Positions 1 through 12,075 are shown, counted from the first letter of the stretch. The stretch is DNA of 64,000 bases from Benincasa hispida (GCF_009727055.1 NC_052353.1:48643564-48707563), one strand, 5' to 3'. The notes: generated from the letters alone by a model not told the origin. Numbers and translations are program-made.

Positions 1-480
1 TGACGATCACGTCCCCTCGATGCACTATCTCGCGAACCAGTTGATACTTTCGCTCTATGTGTTTTCCGTGCCGGTGACTCCTTGCCTCCTTGGAGTTTGC
101 CATTGCCCCATTATTATCAAAATAGAGGGTAATGGGTCTAGACATATCTGGAACAACTTCCAGGTCTGTCAAGAACTTCCTGAGCCAGACGACCTCCTTA
201 TCAACTTCACAAGGTGCTACGTACTTCACCTCCATAGTGGAGTCGGCGATGCACCACTACTTAGTGCTTCACCACACTACAGCTCCTCCGTTAAGAGTGA
301 AGACTGACCCTGATGTTGACTTGCGAGAGTTTTTATTAGTCTGAAAGTCAAAATCTATGTATCCTGTAAGGATCAAATCCCTCAAACCATACACGAGCAT
401 GTAGTCCCTCGTTCTCCGAAGATACTTGTGGATGTTCTTCACGCGGTCTAGTGACCCTGGCCTAGGTTAGACTGATACCT
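1..480 (-). pseudogene. copia RNase H region (fragment)
   Basis: Minus-strand translation shows the usual copia RNase H signatures: a YFDNNGAMANS-like stretch near 80-120, an STSGSVFTLNGGAVVW-like stretch near 260-330, and an LRRTRDYMLVYG-like stretch near 385-430. The fragment is cut by the left edge and contains in-frame stops and frame changes, so no product is expected. In an intact element this domain degrades the RNA of the RNA/DNA hybrid during reverse transcription. Confidence 0.7.
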
Positions 481-1678
481 ACTAACTATACCTACAACGT
501 AGCAGATGTCTAGACGAGTACAGAGCATCACGTACATCAAACTACCAAGGTAGACGCATATGGGACCCGTCTCATCTCCTCAACCTCTTGAGGCGTCTTA
601 GGACACATTTCCTTAGACAAAGTGACTCCATGCCTGAACGACAGTAGGCCCCTCTTGGAGTCCTGCATCGAGTACTTGAGCAACAACTTATCAATGTATG
701 ATGCCTGAGACAGTGCTAGCATTTTGTTCTTACGATCCCGAAAAATATGGATCCCTAGAACAAACTGAGCCTCTCACAAATCTTTCATTCGGAATTGGGT
801 CACTAGCCAGTTCTTAACTACAGTCAGTAGACCTACATCATTCCCAATGAGTAGGATATCGTCTACATACAACACTCAGAAGACTACTGAAGCGTTGATG
901 ATCTTCTTGTAGACACAAGGTTCATCAACGTTTTGGTCAAAGCCATACGACTTGATCGCAACATCAAATCGTATGTTCCAAGATCAAGACGCATGTTTCA
1001 GTCCATAAATGGACCGATTCAGTTTGCTAACCTTTTTCTCTTGACCTTGGGCTATGAATCCCATGGGCTGCACCATATAAATGGTCTCCTCAAGATTGCC
1101 ATTCAGAAAGGCCGTCTTGACGTCCATTTGTAGATCTCATAATTATAATAATTTGCAATGGACAGGAGGATGTGGATCGACTTTAACATGGCAACAGGTG
1201 AGAAAGTCTCCTCATAGTTGACTCCCTCTACCTCGGTATAACCCTTTGTCACAAGTCGAGCCTTGAGGGTGTGTACCTTCCCATCAGCACCACGTTTGCA
1301 CTTGTAGATCCATTTACAACCTATAGAGTGAACCGCATTCGGCTTATCTACAAGATCCCATACTAAGTTGAAGTACATCGACTCCATCTCGAGATCCATG
1401 GCCTTGACCCATTCATCCCAGTCAACATCCTCTATTGCCTTCTTATAAGACAACGGATCCTCAACGTCGCCATCTGCTACCATAGAAAATATTTTCGTGA
1501 AACCCAGATAGCGAACGGGTAGGCTCGTAACCCTCCTACTACGTCGAGGTTCCCTCAACTCTTGAGATAGAACCGACCTACTGGATGAACTGCCATCAAC
1601 AACTCTTGTTGATGTAGCAGACTCTTCAACAACTTTTGTTGAAGTTTCAATGGTTTCATTGGAAAGCTCACGTAACAA
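481..1678 (-). pseudogene. copia reverse transcriptase (broken)
   Basis: From 1678 down to 1103 one frame holds the integrase/RT linker (DPLSYKKAIEDVDWDEW) and the RT start (GCKWIYKCKRG, YEETFSPVAMLKSI). The frame is then lost. Further on, the YVDD catalytic box is readable at 858-869 followed by ILLIGN, and the C-terminal LSQASYIDKLL...PYAS stretch occupies 722-537. The reading frame is broken after TSRRPF (about 1103) and again before 722. The role in an intact element is cDNA synthesis in the virus-like particle. Catalytic residues remain visible, but the gene is inactive because of the breaks. Confidence 0.85.
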
Positions 1679-1704
1679 GAATTTGCTTCGTGGACTGTGC
1701 TCCC

Positions 1705-2600
1705 TTATATGTCCTCCTCCAGGAAAGTAGCGTTTGTTGAAAAAAACACCCTATTTTCCATTGGATCATAAAAATAACCCCTTCGTGTACCTTTGGGGTA
1801 GCCTACAAAAAGGCAAAACCTCGATCGTGGTTCCAACTTCTTGGGATTAGCCTCAAACACATGTGCAGGGCAATCCCAAATGTGGAAATGACATAAACTA
1901 GCTTTACACCCATTCCACAACTTCAGAGGTGTTCTTGCAACACTCTTGGAGGGAACACAATTGAGTATGTACACCGTAATCTCAACTACGAATCCCCAAA
2001 TTGAGTCCGGTAAGGAAGCGTAACTCATCATTGAACGAACCATGTCTAACAAGGTCCTATTTCTGCTGAGGTGTACCCAACATTGAAAGTTGGGAAACGA
2101 TTCCATGTTCTATCAAATAGTCCTGGAATGTGGAGTCCAAAAACTCTCTACCTCGATCTGATCGAAATGTTTTAATCCATCTATCCAATGCGTTTTCAAC
2201 TTCAGCCTTGAACTCTTTGAACTTTTCAAAGGATTCAGACTATCGTTGCAAAAGATAAACATACCCATACCTGGAGTAATCATCAGGAAAACTGATAAAA
2301 TACTCATAATCACCTCGGGCTCGCACATTCATAGGACCACAAAGGTCAGAATGTACTAACTCAAGATGCTCTTTGGCTCTAAAACCTTTTCCAGGAAAAG
2401 GTCATTTAGTCATCTTACCCTTAAGGCAAGATTCACACACAGGTAAAGAATTTTCTTCTAACTCACTTAGAAGTCCATTCTTCACCAATCTCTCAATCGT
2501 ATTGAGATTGATGTGCCCTAAACGCAGATGCCAAAGTTGGGCATTTTCTTTTGGAGAAATTCGTTAACGTTTTGATTGAGTTACGACAGTTCTGAACATT
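1705..2600 (-). pseudogene. copia integrase (broken)
   Basis: The stretch 2106-1705 carries RNRTLLDMVRSMMSYA, then NCVPSKSVARTPLKLW, HFHIWDCPAHVF, LEPRSRFCLFVGYPKGTRRG and STNATFLEEDI, all typical of the copia integrase C-terminal part and the linker into RT. The upstream catalytic core lies in 2328-2113 but is separated by stops, and the N-terminal zinc-binding part near 2370-2600 is only recognisable piecemeal. Inactive. Confidence 0.8.
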
Positions 2601-2829
2601 TTATTATTAAGGGAATTAATGGCTAACGGTCTTAGCACATATAAATTTGATTCCAAATTTGCTGTGCAAATAAAAACACCATCTTTATGAATAAACGCTT
2701 TACTCAAAATGAGAGAAACAGTGTAGTTACATTGCAATAAGCACTTTATAGAAATAAGGTTCCTTTTTAGTTCAGGAACAATATATACATCATTTAAATT
2801 TAGAAACCTATTCTATAAAGTCAACTGGA

Positions 2830-3010
2830 TCCCTCCCACTGCCAAAGTTGAGACGACATGCCCGGTGCCTACTCGCATCATCATCTCACCAGCCTCTAGT
2901 TGTCGCCAAGATCTAATCCCCTGAAAAGAAGAACAAACATTATTAGTGGCGCCTAAATCAATTATCCAAGCAGAATCATCATTCTCCACTAAACAAGTTT
3001 TGAGTACAAG
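2830..3010 (-). pseudogene. copia aspartic protease (remnant)
   Basis: Minus-strand translation near 2985-2920 reads SAWIIDLGATNNVCSSF, the copia protease active-site region. The usual Asp-Ser/Thr-Gly-Ala is Asp-Leu-Gly-Ala here, so a Ser/Thr position is lost. It lies between the gag zinc-knuckle region and the integrase, as expected. Stops on both sides make it non-coding. Confidence 0.6.
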
Positions 3011-3041
3011 TAAATCATATTTAGCTTTATCCGCCTTGGCC

Positions 3042-3910
3042 TTAGCATTGGCTGCTTTCTTCTTCTTCAGATACCAAGGACAATTCCTCTTCCAATGTCC
3101 ATCTTGATTGCAATGGAAACAATTTCCTTAGCAACTGATGGACGCCTCCTTGGGGTGACAGGCGGTGGCTTAAAAGGTGCCTTCCCTTTTCCCTTACCAC
3201 CCTTCTTCTTCTTTCCCTTTGTAGAGTTAGAATTAGAAGGTGCAGACTTCGTTCCTCAGGTTGAACCTCTATGGAATGATCTTGAGGATGAAGCAACATT
3301 TGCCTCACCCTTCTGTCTCTCCTTACTTTTCAGTAAAGATTGGTATTTCTGTAACTCGTTGAGGAGAGTTGTAAGGTTATATTTCACTTTGTTAAGAATC
3401 ACATTAATAACAAAGTGCAGGAAGCTCTCCGGTAATGAATGCAGGATTATGATAACCCTGCTGCCCTCATCGATGGTAGACCCATTCAACTCTGCCACAT
3501 TGAAGTGGACCATCATGTTTAGCACATGTTCACGAACAGAGGTGCCTTCTTGCATTTTGGAGTTGAATATATATTTAGAGCCTCATGCATAAGCTGTTCA
3601 GACGATTGTCCAAACATCTCGTAGGGACTCCATGATCTCACAAGATAAGACCATAGGCTCATGCTTCTTGGCCATTAGAAAGACTTGCCAAGATATAGAC
3701 TCAGTCTTTCTCATTCGCCCTAGTACATCGCTCGTATGCCTCCCGAACATTTCGAGCGGCATTTGGAGCTGGAATAGGAGGACAAGCCTCCGTGAGAGCG
3801 CACATGAGATCCTCGATGATTAGGATCGTCGTGATCATATGTTTCCATGTTGAAATTTTGTCGCCAGTTAATTTTTCAGCGCTTAATAGTGATAAGGTGG
3901 TTGTAGCCAT
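3042..3910 (-). pseudogene. copia gag (broken)
   Basis: The gag start is the ATG at 3910 (MATTTLSLLSAEKLTG, then WKHMITTILIIEDL), the usual copia gag N-terminus. After about 70 codons the frame breaks; it resumes at 3555-3256 with MQEGTSVREHVLNMM, HFNVAELNG and LTTLLNELQKYQSLLKSKE, the conserved copia Gag C-terminal core. The Lys-rich zinc-knuckle region follows in another frame near 3240-3042. At least two frameshifts. The protein would form the virus-like particle in an intact element. Confidence 0.8.
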
Positions 3911-5340
3911 TTGAAAAAGTTGCTGAAAATATGAAAAAATCTTGATTAGTTTTGCTAAACCACTTTTAAAATCAATTAGTTTTGCGAAACAGTTTCAAGT
4001 ACCCTAAGTTATAGACTTCTATTTGGCAATGATGCCCCAGTGAGTCAGGACAAATGCCATCGATGGGGTGATCAGTTGCCCTTTCACTGGGATGAGACAT
4101 TCTCAACCATAAGGCAGAACTAACTCTTGGAACTGAACCTAACAGCCACCATTTTTTCGGTCCAAAATCGTTAACATTTAACTATTTTGTGTAAGAGTAA
4201 CCCCTCGTTTTCGGTGCTAGAGTCCCACCCTAATGCGCTTACCGTAGGAAAAAGACAGAGTAGGACAAGAGACTAAGTTACTTTATCCTCTTATAGAAGA
4301 TCAAACAAAGAAACGCGCAAAACTTCCATCCTTTAGGGGTACACTCCAGGGTGCCTCGAGGCGATGCGCAACATCTTTATTCAACCTAACGAGAGAGCCC
4401 GAGGGATATGCTGTCGCACTTCTCGCTCCCACTTACTATGAGCATTATCTCCATCCACCTTGATATTGACCTACCTAAACACCATCCGTTGGGGGGACAC
4501 GCCAAAGGTGCCGCGAGGTCGAGGATAGATCTCATAGTGTGGACTTAAGGAGATAAGTAAAAGGTTTAAGTGAAGCATCATCTGCCCCAAGTACCTCCCA
4601 CTGAATGTTCTACCTAGGGATTCATTAACCTAGACAACCCGGCTACTGATTTTAGTCTAAGTGGTCTTTTTAAAGTCTGCTCATAAACAACGTTTGTTTA
4701 TGAAATATAAACAAGTTCAAGTAGTCACATTTAAACACTTTAATCGACTGTCCTTAACTTGCATGCATGCATCAAATCTATCTAATTCACCTTTCCAGGT
4801 AAGTTACCAGGTAGGGATGTTAAGTTTCCATTAACTTAAATACCCCAGTCTAGACAGAACCCGCCTTAGACAAAAGGTCCCTTATAGATAGATTTTCTAC
4901 ACTTTAACCTTTTATTAGCAAATTTAATCCTATTAAACTAATTAAAAGATTAAAGCCTTAGGGTTGCTAATCATATTAGAACCGAGATCTTAGGTTTATG
5001 TGATCCAAGTTTTAAACATTTTAAAACATGAATTAAACCTAAGTGAATCCATGTCTTTCTTATTTCTTTTAGTTCTAATTTCTCTTTAACTCTTAAAAAG
5101 AAACAACTAAAAAATATTTCGCATAACGAGGCATTTATAAAAATTATAAAGTAATCTACGTATCATGCTTCATGCAATGTTCAGTCATTACTATATAAAT
5201 TTTATATTACTCGTAATAACCAAGCAAACATACTATAACAATTATAATATAAAGATGAAGCATGTCAATGCTTTTTATGCATGCATAAATATGACTCTTA
5301 TATTATTGATGCATGAGCATGCTCTTACATAATAAAATCA
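3911..5340 (-). repeat. copia 5' UTR plus 5' LTR
   Basis: About 1.4 kb between the gag start and the element's right end with no ORF. It should contain the 5' LTR and leader. The outer tip is TG...; the LTR/UTR junction was not fixed because no iMet-type PBS is visible near gag. The segment 4680-5340 is AT-rich, 4150-4620 is more balanced in composition. Confidence 0.55.
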
Positions 5341-6262
5341 CACACCATGTATTAGACGCTAAATAGATATATTGAATGTCTTGATCGCTTTCATCACCAC
5401 TTTTCTGTCTATTTCCGTTCCTCCATTTATCGCTTTCTTCATGACGTGTTCTTAATCCCTTGGTAGTTAATATGAATTAAACAAGTACTTAATCTGTGTT
5501 AAAGAGATAAATTGCATTTAGCTAAGGCATGCTAGACGGCATCTTCACCTGTGAGGGCAAAAGTGAAGATGTTGTTTTGATCTATCGAGAGAAGGTCAAA
5601 AGAATGCGTTAACTAGAGCAAGTAGTACTTCCAAACAAGGAAGCAACCTTGCGTTCATTACGTTCGTCTCTATTTCACCACAGACATGTGGAAACACGGC
5701 TGATCATTGAAAGGTGTACGCTAAGGGAAAAATGGAACCGCACTTATCACTTCAACGCAATTAAGAACTTACAATGGTTATATTAGTTATCTTTCTGTTC
5801 TGTTTCATACGTAAGACTTGCCGCCGCATTACATGATCTTTGTAGAATCTTCACAGCCAGCCTTGACCTCGGTATATTGTACCATCTTAGCTTAGGTTTA
5901 CTGCACTTTATTTTATTGTCGCATTTTTACTACTTTCCTTTACTTTATCGCAATTCTTATATACTTACACAAACTATACTTTTAAAAGATTGAAAAACCT
6001 TGTCGCATGTATCATAAACATAACGCAATAACCTCAAACATTCCCTGTGTTCGACTTCGGATCACACCGAGAAACTTGCGATGGAATTATACTTGGTTCC
6101 AATGTAAGGAAACTTGTGACAACGCACATAATACTACTAGAACATCCATGAATAACGTATATCTAGAAGTAGTATTGCATGAATTGAGTCAAGTCAGGGC
6201 GTTATTGTATATCAATCGGCTTGAACCATGTACACATCATATAGCATAACTTCATAGTTACA
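5341..6262 (+). repeat. 5' LTR of element A (3' part only)
   Basis: Similarity to the 3' LTR of A starts abruptly at CACACCATGTAT (matching 13294) and runs to the LTR end GTTACA. The first half of the LTR, including its TATA box, is missing on this side because the copia element begins exactly here. A 7-bp spacing or less separates the LTR end from the PBS. Confidence 0.8.
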
Positions 6263-6268
6263 AGTTTA

Positions 6269-6285
6269 TGGCGTCGTGACAGGGA
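6269..6285 (+). other. Primer binding site of element A
   Basis: TGGCGTCGTGACAGGGA, six bases (AGTTTA) after the LTR end. It resembles the tRNA-Asp-type PBS common in Athila/Tat-like gypsy elements (TGGCGCCGTTGCCGGGGA) with several changes. Element C has the better preserved TGGCGTCGTTGCTAGGGA at the same distance from its LTR. Confidence 0.65.
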
Positions 6286-6381
6286 GTGGTTAACGGTTTA
6301 TTGTTTGAGTGTGTTTGTGGTATTTTGCAGGATAGATCTCATTCTACTGGCTGTTCAACACAGAGAGTAGCTTGACGGTTT

Positions 6382-7850
6382 ATGAGTACTAGTGCTGAAC
6401 AAGAATTTGAAGTTGACCCTGAGATCGAGCGTACCTTTCACGCACGGGCACGTCAGAATCGAATAAGGCGAAAGAAGGTATCAAGTATGGCGAACAATAA
6501 GGATAATGCGGTACTGGTAGTGAATCAAGGAGTTGTTCGACCAGTGCAGGATCCTGTCTTCCTGGCAGCTGACCGCAACATTCCCATGAGGAATTACGCA
6601 GCACCCAACCTGTATGACTTTTCGCTTGGGATTTGGAGGCCTACTGTCGAGGAGAACGCAAGGTTCAAAATTAAGTCGGTCATGCTTCAGATAATCCAAA
6701 ATGCCGGGCAATTTGGGGGTCTGCAAGGTGAAGACCCACACGCCCCACCTGACCAGATTTGTCGAAATGTGCGGTAACTTCTCCCTACCTGGCGTAACCC
6801 CGGAGAGTATAAGACTGTATTTGTTCCCTTACACCTTGAGGGACGAGGCCAAGAAGTGGTCTCACTCATTGAAGCCAAATGAGATAACATCGTGGGACAA
6901 ACTGGTGGAGCGATTTATGAAGAAGTTCTTCCCACCAGCCATCAATGCAAGGCGGCGGAAGGACGTGCTGAACTTCGAGCAGAAGGAGAATGAGACCCTG
7001 AGCACTGCCTGGGTGCGATTTAGAATACTGGTGAAAAATTTCCCGCATATCGGGATCCTCGATTGCGTACTGATGGAAACTTTTTTAACGGCCTAGACAG
7101 ATTGTTGACGCCTCCGCAACAGGAGATTTTATGGATAAAACATACACAAAGGATAAGGTCATCCTGGACCACATATCACGGAACATGGATGATTGGATCG
7201 ATGATGGATATGGAGGCCGAGGTTCCAATAGACGAAAGAATGAAACTGCCATTGTCCTTGCGGAGACAATGACCATGCTAGCTGTACAAATTGTCGCGGT
7301 GACTTCCATCCTCCAATCAATGGAAAATAATCAAGGAGCCATCCCTCAACAATTAGCGCAACCTCCTGCGCCGACATAAGTGGCCGCAATAAGTTGCATG
7401 AATTATGGAGGGGCTCATGCAGCTGAAATGTGCCCATCGAACATCCAGCAAGTATGCGCCATCCATAACAACTCTTTCAGCAGCACCTATAATCCTAGTT
7501 GGAGGAGCCATCCTAACTTTGGTTGGGGAGGTAATCCCAACCTAGGGGGGCTAATCAACCATCAAAGTGGCAGTTGAGGGAATCCTCCTTTTCACCAAAA
7601 TTCAAATCAAGGGCCGCCAAGACAGTGGCATCACCAGCAGCCCTCATCTTCTAACACTAATGGAAGCTCTTTGGAGACCTTGCTGAAGCAATATATGGAT
7701 AAAAACGATGCAGTGATGCAAGCGCAAGCATCTTCAATTAGAAATTTGGAGATCCAGGTGGGCCAACTGGCTTCTGAGCTGAGAAGCAGAGCACCAGGAA
7801 CATTGCCCAGCAATTCAGAAGCCCCGAGATCTACATGAAAGAAGCAATGT
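6382..7850 (+). pseudogene. gag of element A (broken)
   Basis: Starts at ATG 6382 (MSTSAEQEFEVDPEIERTF). The Gag core follows: QFGGLQGEDPHA, FVEMCGNFSLPGV, RLYLFPYTLRDEAKKW, FFPPAINARRRKDVLNF, and the C-terminal NPSWRSHPNFGWGGN stretch typical of Athila/Tat Gag. The frame shifts near 6740 (one base lost after EDPHA) and near 7085 (ETF..NGL), and stops follow PPAPT (7377) and NHQSGS (about 7575). The similarity ends at the codons before KEQC in element C, exactly where element B also ends, so the loss of pol is shared. Gag is the particle protein and may have been supplied in cis or in trans. Confidence 0.85.
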
Positions 7851-8382
7851 CCCTAGGACATTGGGAAAGCAAGTAGGAACGCCTGCAGAGATGTGGATTG
7901 CGCTCATTCAAGAAATGCATCTGTCGGTCCATATCTCACGATATGTTTAATGCTTTCTTAAATTCCTATCTCTTTGAATTCTCGAATTTTGTCTTTACTT
8001 GCATATTTAATTCGTTCTTAGCTTTATGAATTTAGTTCTTCATTTATTTCCTTGGCATTTATTTCCGTATAGTTCTTTATTCTTTAAGCTTTTCTATAAT
8101 AAATGCGTTCAGCTTCAAATGATGAATGATTGAGTAATAAAGTCATAGCACTTGCGTTGATGAAGAAAACAATATATAAAATCATATACTCAACAACAAC
8201 TATCAAAGGCAACAATAGACACATCCTGAACCAATAAGATACACTTTGCGTTCACCCAACCCAACTATATTGAGCTGAGGGGTGTGTTGCGCTCATATAT
8301 GACCTTTTCCCGGCCTTATCTAAATGCACTTGGTTGAGGTATCCTCCAGAAATGTGTTGCGCTTGTATATGACCAAAGCACC
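7851..8382 (+). other. Untranslated segment of A, shared with B and C
   Basis: About 0.5 kb without a gene. It contains T-rich sequence (7950-8110) and then a GGGTGTGTTGCGC...TATATGACCTTT segment (8278-8345) that also occurs in B (18340-18480) and, reversed, in C (34430-34620), where it follows integrase. So this is part of the 3' UTR of the autonomous form. Confidence 0.7.
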
Positions 8383-11275
8383 ATGCGAGAGGCAGCATTT
8401 CTGGCTGCCAGTCGCAGACTAGCCGCGCAAGCCCACGCTGTCCCCAGACTTGCTGGGAGAGTCCGGAGAAACCCCTAGCCATTAGGCCTCCTCTGTTCAA
8501 AAGAGGAGGAAGCACTGAAAGCATAACTGTTCCAACACCTACTGTCTCCACTGAGAGTGAAAGAAAGAGACACGATGATACGGAGGTGTTTGGCAACATT
8601 CTGAGTAACCTTGAGCTAGGCAAGGGACTACCCGAGGCAGGGGTTGTAAATCAACCACTGTCTACGGAGGAGGAGACGGTGGCAGTGACGGAAGAAGTGG
8701 TGGAGGAGGAGGTAGTGGTGACTGAAGAAGAAACAGGAAGAGGCGTTCTGGCCCCAGAGATTCCTGAGGTGACTGTCAGCGCAGAAATCTATGACAGACT
8801 TCCCAGAATTGCAGAGGAAGAGATTGCGGTGGAGGAGACCAAAGAGGCTGAAGTTGCATTAGAGACCCTTAACATTGCGATGGAGGAGGTTATAGGGGAG
8901 GTGCAACCAGAAGTGGCTGAGAAGAAAAAGAAGAAGAACAAAAATAATGGAAGAAAGGCAGGAGAGGCTGAATGTTCCCATCATCGTAAGGAGAGAAAGA
9001 ACAAAGAGAAAAAGGATGATGATGAAGATGAGTAGGCCAAGAAGGAAAGAAAGAAGAAGGAGAAGGAAGAAAATAAAATGCACCGGCGTGAAGAGAGGCA
9101 CCTAAAAAGAGCAGAAGAAGAAAAGCAGAGGACTGCGAGCCCACAAAAGGATGAAGAATCAACCTCTGTGAGGGAGGATAGGGGGAAACGACACAGTTGA
9201 TGGAATCGACGCAACCTAAAACAACAAAAATGGTTGCAACCGATGAAGGATAAGAAGCAGAAGAAGCCCCCCTGATACGGTGTCGCAGGGAGAATGCACT
9301 ACAAGGGTCAACTATTGACCCGCAAAGATTAATTATCGCAATGGAAGAAAAAGAAAGAAAAAGAAAAGAAGAGGAGGACAACAAGAAAAGATGGAAAGGG
9401 GAAAGCTTATCATCACAGAAGGAAATAGAAGAAGAAGATTGGAGTTCGAAGAAATGCGAAGCAATAATGAGCTTGCAAGACTTGAAGGGATACGAAGGCG
9501 CGAGGAGGAACAACGTCTATTGCAGGCCTCTGAGCAATTTGAAGAAGAATTTTCGAGGGAAGAACAAGAAGAAGAAGAAGAGAGAAAGAAAAAGGAGGAA
9601 GAGGAGAGGACATTGTTGGAAGAGAAGGAGAAAAAGCACAAACCTAATATGCGACACTTAATGAAGAAAAAGGGTAAAGAACTCGCAGAGTGCGAGAAGG
9701 AGGAACAACGCAAAGAGCGGGAGAAGAAACAAAGACAAGCAGCTCGTCTTGCATTGACTAAGGAAAAAGGCAAGGCATCACAAAGAGCAGCAAGCTAGCA
9801 TCGGCCAGGAAGCGTTCGTCAAAAAGAAAGAAGAATGATGACATGTTGTTTGAGATGGTCTTCTATCCTGCGCCGACACCACTACCTGACCTCATCACGA
9901 GCGTGATTGAGGAACATGGGTGGGACACATTTTGCCAGTGCCCATTCATCATTGTGCCTCAGGTGGTGCGGAACTTCTATCGCGGGCGTCTACATGGAAA
10001 CAGGGATGCGGTGACCTTTAAAAGAGAAATAGTATCCTTCAGTGCAAGGGACATCAACAAAATATATCAGATGAAGGACAAACCTAATGTACTAGGGAAC
10101 AAGATTATTGATGATCCTACAGAGCAACAGATGGAAAATGCGCTGAGGGTATTAGCGTAACCGGGCACGAAGTGGTCGGTTTTACTCAAAGGCATCTGCA
10201 CCCTAGAGTCCAAGTCCTTGCTTTCAGAGGGAAGGCTCTAGGTTTACCTGGTCAAAAAGCAGCTGATCCCAACAACGCATGACAGAACTATATCAAGGGA
10301 TCGGTTCATGGCCGCATACTGCATCGCATGCGGCATTCCTATCGACATAGTGCAGTTGATTGCAAGGCAGATCAGATCATTGGTAGGGCATATCTGAGGG
10401 AAGAAGTACCTGTGGATCATTTCAAGTCTGAGCCTGTCTATGGGCATAGGCATTGATGAGGAGCCCATGCCAGAAGTCCACGGCCTCATCAACATTAAGA
10501 TCTTAAGGCTGCTCCTCAAAGATTCCCACACTGCCCCGAGCTGCCAGCAAAGAGGCCCGTGATCGATTTGAATGCGCCGCAAGGATCCAGGCCAAAAAGA
10601 CGACGCAGAGAAGATAAGGGAAAAGAAAGGTTCAAGAGTCACCAGCGCAAGATCCAGAACCTGCGGACCCTCTTCCCTTAGTCATTTGCCCTTCGAGTCC
10701 TCCTAGCCCACCCGCACAACCTTTTTCTCCACTACAGGAACATTTTACCAATCTCTTCCTTGTCCCAACCTCCTCTCCTATTTACCCAACAACCCCACCT
10801 TCACCAACAGCATCATCACCGCAACCCCCTATTCCACCGCTGCAAGTTGATGACCCACACGATTTGGGTAAAGGCACCTCTGCCCAACCCCAAAATGATG
10901 CTGGCGAGATATCGCTGACACAACCCTCCATCACCTCCATGGTTGTTGAGTTAGCAGAAATGAGATCCCTCTTCTCTCAACAACAACACTTCTTCAACCA
11001 AAGATTTGAAGTGGTAATGGAGCAGATTGATGATATTCAACGCAGTGCTGCTACATCAAGAGAGGTGCTGATCAACATGTAATGCAACATTTATAAGGTC
11101 TATATGCACCAGAGACTGATTGCGGAGCGTAAACAAGAGTACTTCAACTTTCTCACTACGTATCTTCATGGTCCAATGGTACCTCCACATCTCTAGAAGC
11201 ACTTAAATTTTGAAGAAGCTCATCCAGTACCACTTCAAAATCCTCCTCGAGACCCCCCAGCCCCTCAACAATAAT
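8383..11275 (+). pseudogene. Extra ORF of element A: coiled-coil + plant-transposon-type domain (broken)
   Basis: First Met in the shared frame is 8383 (MREAAFLAASRRLA). A Glu/Val-rich segment follows (8586-9035, starts MFGNILSNLE), then a long Glu/Lys/Arg-rich stretch of coiled-coil type (about 8930-9790), then a globular part at 9840-10560 with PDLITSVIEEHGWDTF, IIVPQVVRNFYRGRL, VSFSARDINKIYQM and LIPTTHDRTISRDRFMAAYC. The latter looks like the Pfam 'putative plant transposon protein' domain (PF20167 type, from memory). A Pro-rich linker and a C-terminal helix-like part (QPSITSMVVELAEMRSLF) end near 11275. Several stops and frameshifts (9034, 10158, 10240, 11080) make it a pseudogene. No membrane segment is visible, so an env role is unlikely. 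It sits where pol should be. Confidence 0.7.
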
Positions 11276-11921
11276 CCTCTCATATTTTTTTTTTCTTTCA
11301 TCTATGCGACCGTTATGTATTCTTTTCAATTCGTTTATTCTTTTATTAGTTATCAATTCTTTGATTCTTGTACAGGCACACAATTTTGTATTTCGTTAAT
11401 TTGTAATTATTTGTATACTTTGTTAATATTCAATACAATGAGTACATATTCACTCCACTTTTTGCCTGTGCCTTTCTCCTTATCATCCTTTGTCAATATT
11501 TGCAATGTTCTGAATCTTTTACCTTTTTGTTTTTCATTGTGTTGCTATGATGTAATATATGTTTATATTTAGAAACATTTTCCATGCTTTTTAAATTCTG
11601 GCTAACACTTAGTTAATTCTTAGTTTAGTAGTACTTTACCTCTTTATCTTTCAAAGTTCTGCTCAAACCTTCTTTTTGAAATTTTTCTTCCAAGTGTTTG
11701 TCTAGTCTATCCAAACAATGCAATGAGGACCTTGCTCATCTTTAAATTTGGGCATAGGGAGGGTCTGAGCAGATAAAATCAAGAATATACAATATTTAAG
11801 AAAATGCGCTCATTTTCTGTTTTGAAAAAAAAAATTATGCAAAACCCAAATGTCAGCGCAAGGGAAAAATAAAATGTTCCCAACCTAATAAGAGTTTAGT
11901 TGTGAAAGAAGCCTGCTCGCA

Positions 11922-11966
11922 GTTGGATGTTCGTATAACACCTGTAGGAGCAAGCCAAAATGAAGG
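11922..11966 (+). repeat. 45-bp UTR repeat, A copy 1
   Basis: Begins GTTGGATGTTCGTATAAC and ends GCAAGCCAAAATGAAGG. First of a pair in the 3' UTR of A; the same pair occurs in B, C and D. Confidence 0.85.
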
Positions 11967-12075
11967 TGGGTTTCCAAGATCAACGCAGTATAAAAATATA
12001 TATATATATATAAAAATGCAAGAGACAACTCCTCTAAATATCATGAATTAAAGTTGAGATTGGCACACAATCGTA

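Larger units (their letters stand above)
1..5340 (-). mobile_element. Ty1/copia LTR retrotransposon, 3' end beyond left edge
   Basis: Read on the minus strand the order is gag, protease, integrase, RT, RNase H, which is the Ty1/copia order (integrase before RT). The right end reads ...AATAAAATCA, so the element starts TGATTTTATT on its own strand, a proper TG start. Immediately right of 5340 the gypsy LTR of element A begins in mid-LTR, so this element inserted into that LTR. Its 3' LTR and left target-site duplication are outside the window. Several frameshifts and stops show it is dead. The lineage is not certain, and the 5' LTR/UTR boundary was not fixed because I found no iMet PBS (TGGTATCAGAG). 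Confidence 0.85.

Noticed and set aside
3095..3592. 165-codon plus-strand open frame
   Set aside because: It is the antisense of copia gag; the minus-strand translation has clear Gag motifs.
6007..6249. 80-codon open frame, repeated at 13957-14199
   Set aside because: It is kept in both LTRs of A simply because they are copies of each other; the B and C LTRs do not keep it open, so no LTR-encoded protein is supported.
8890..9513. Minus-strand open frame of about 207 codons, Ser/Phe/Leu-rich
   Set aside because: It is the antisense of the Glu/Lys-rich coiled-coil stretch; GA-rich codons read backwards give Ser/Phe/Leu without stops. The same shadow occurs at 22332-22856.
8383..11275. Extra ORF of A/B as an env-like gene
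   Set aside because: Athila elements can carry an env-like ORF in this position, but I see no signal peptide or hydrophobic membrane segment here; the sequence is highly charged.
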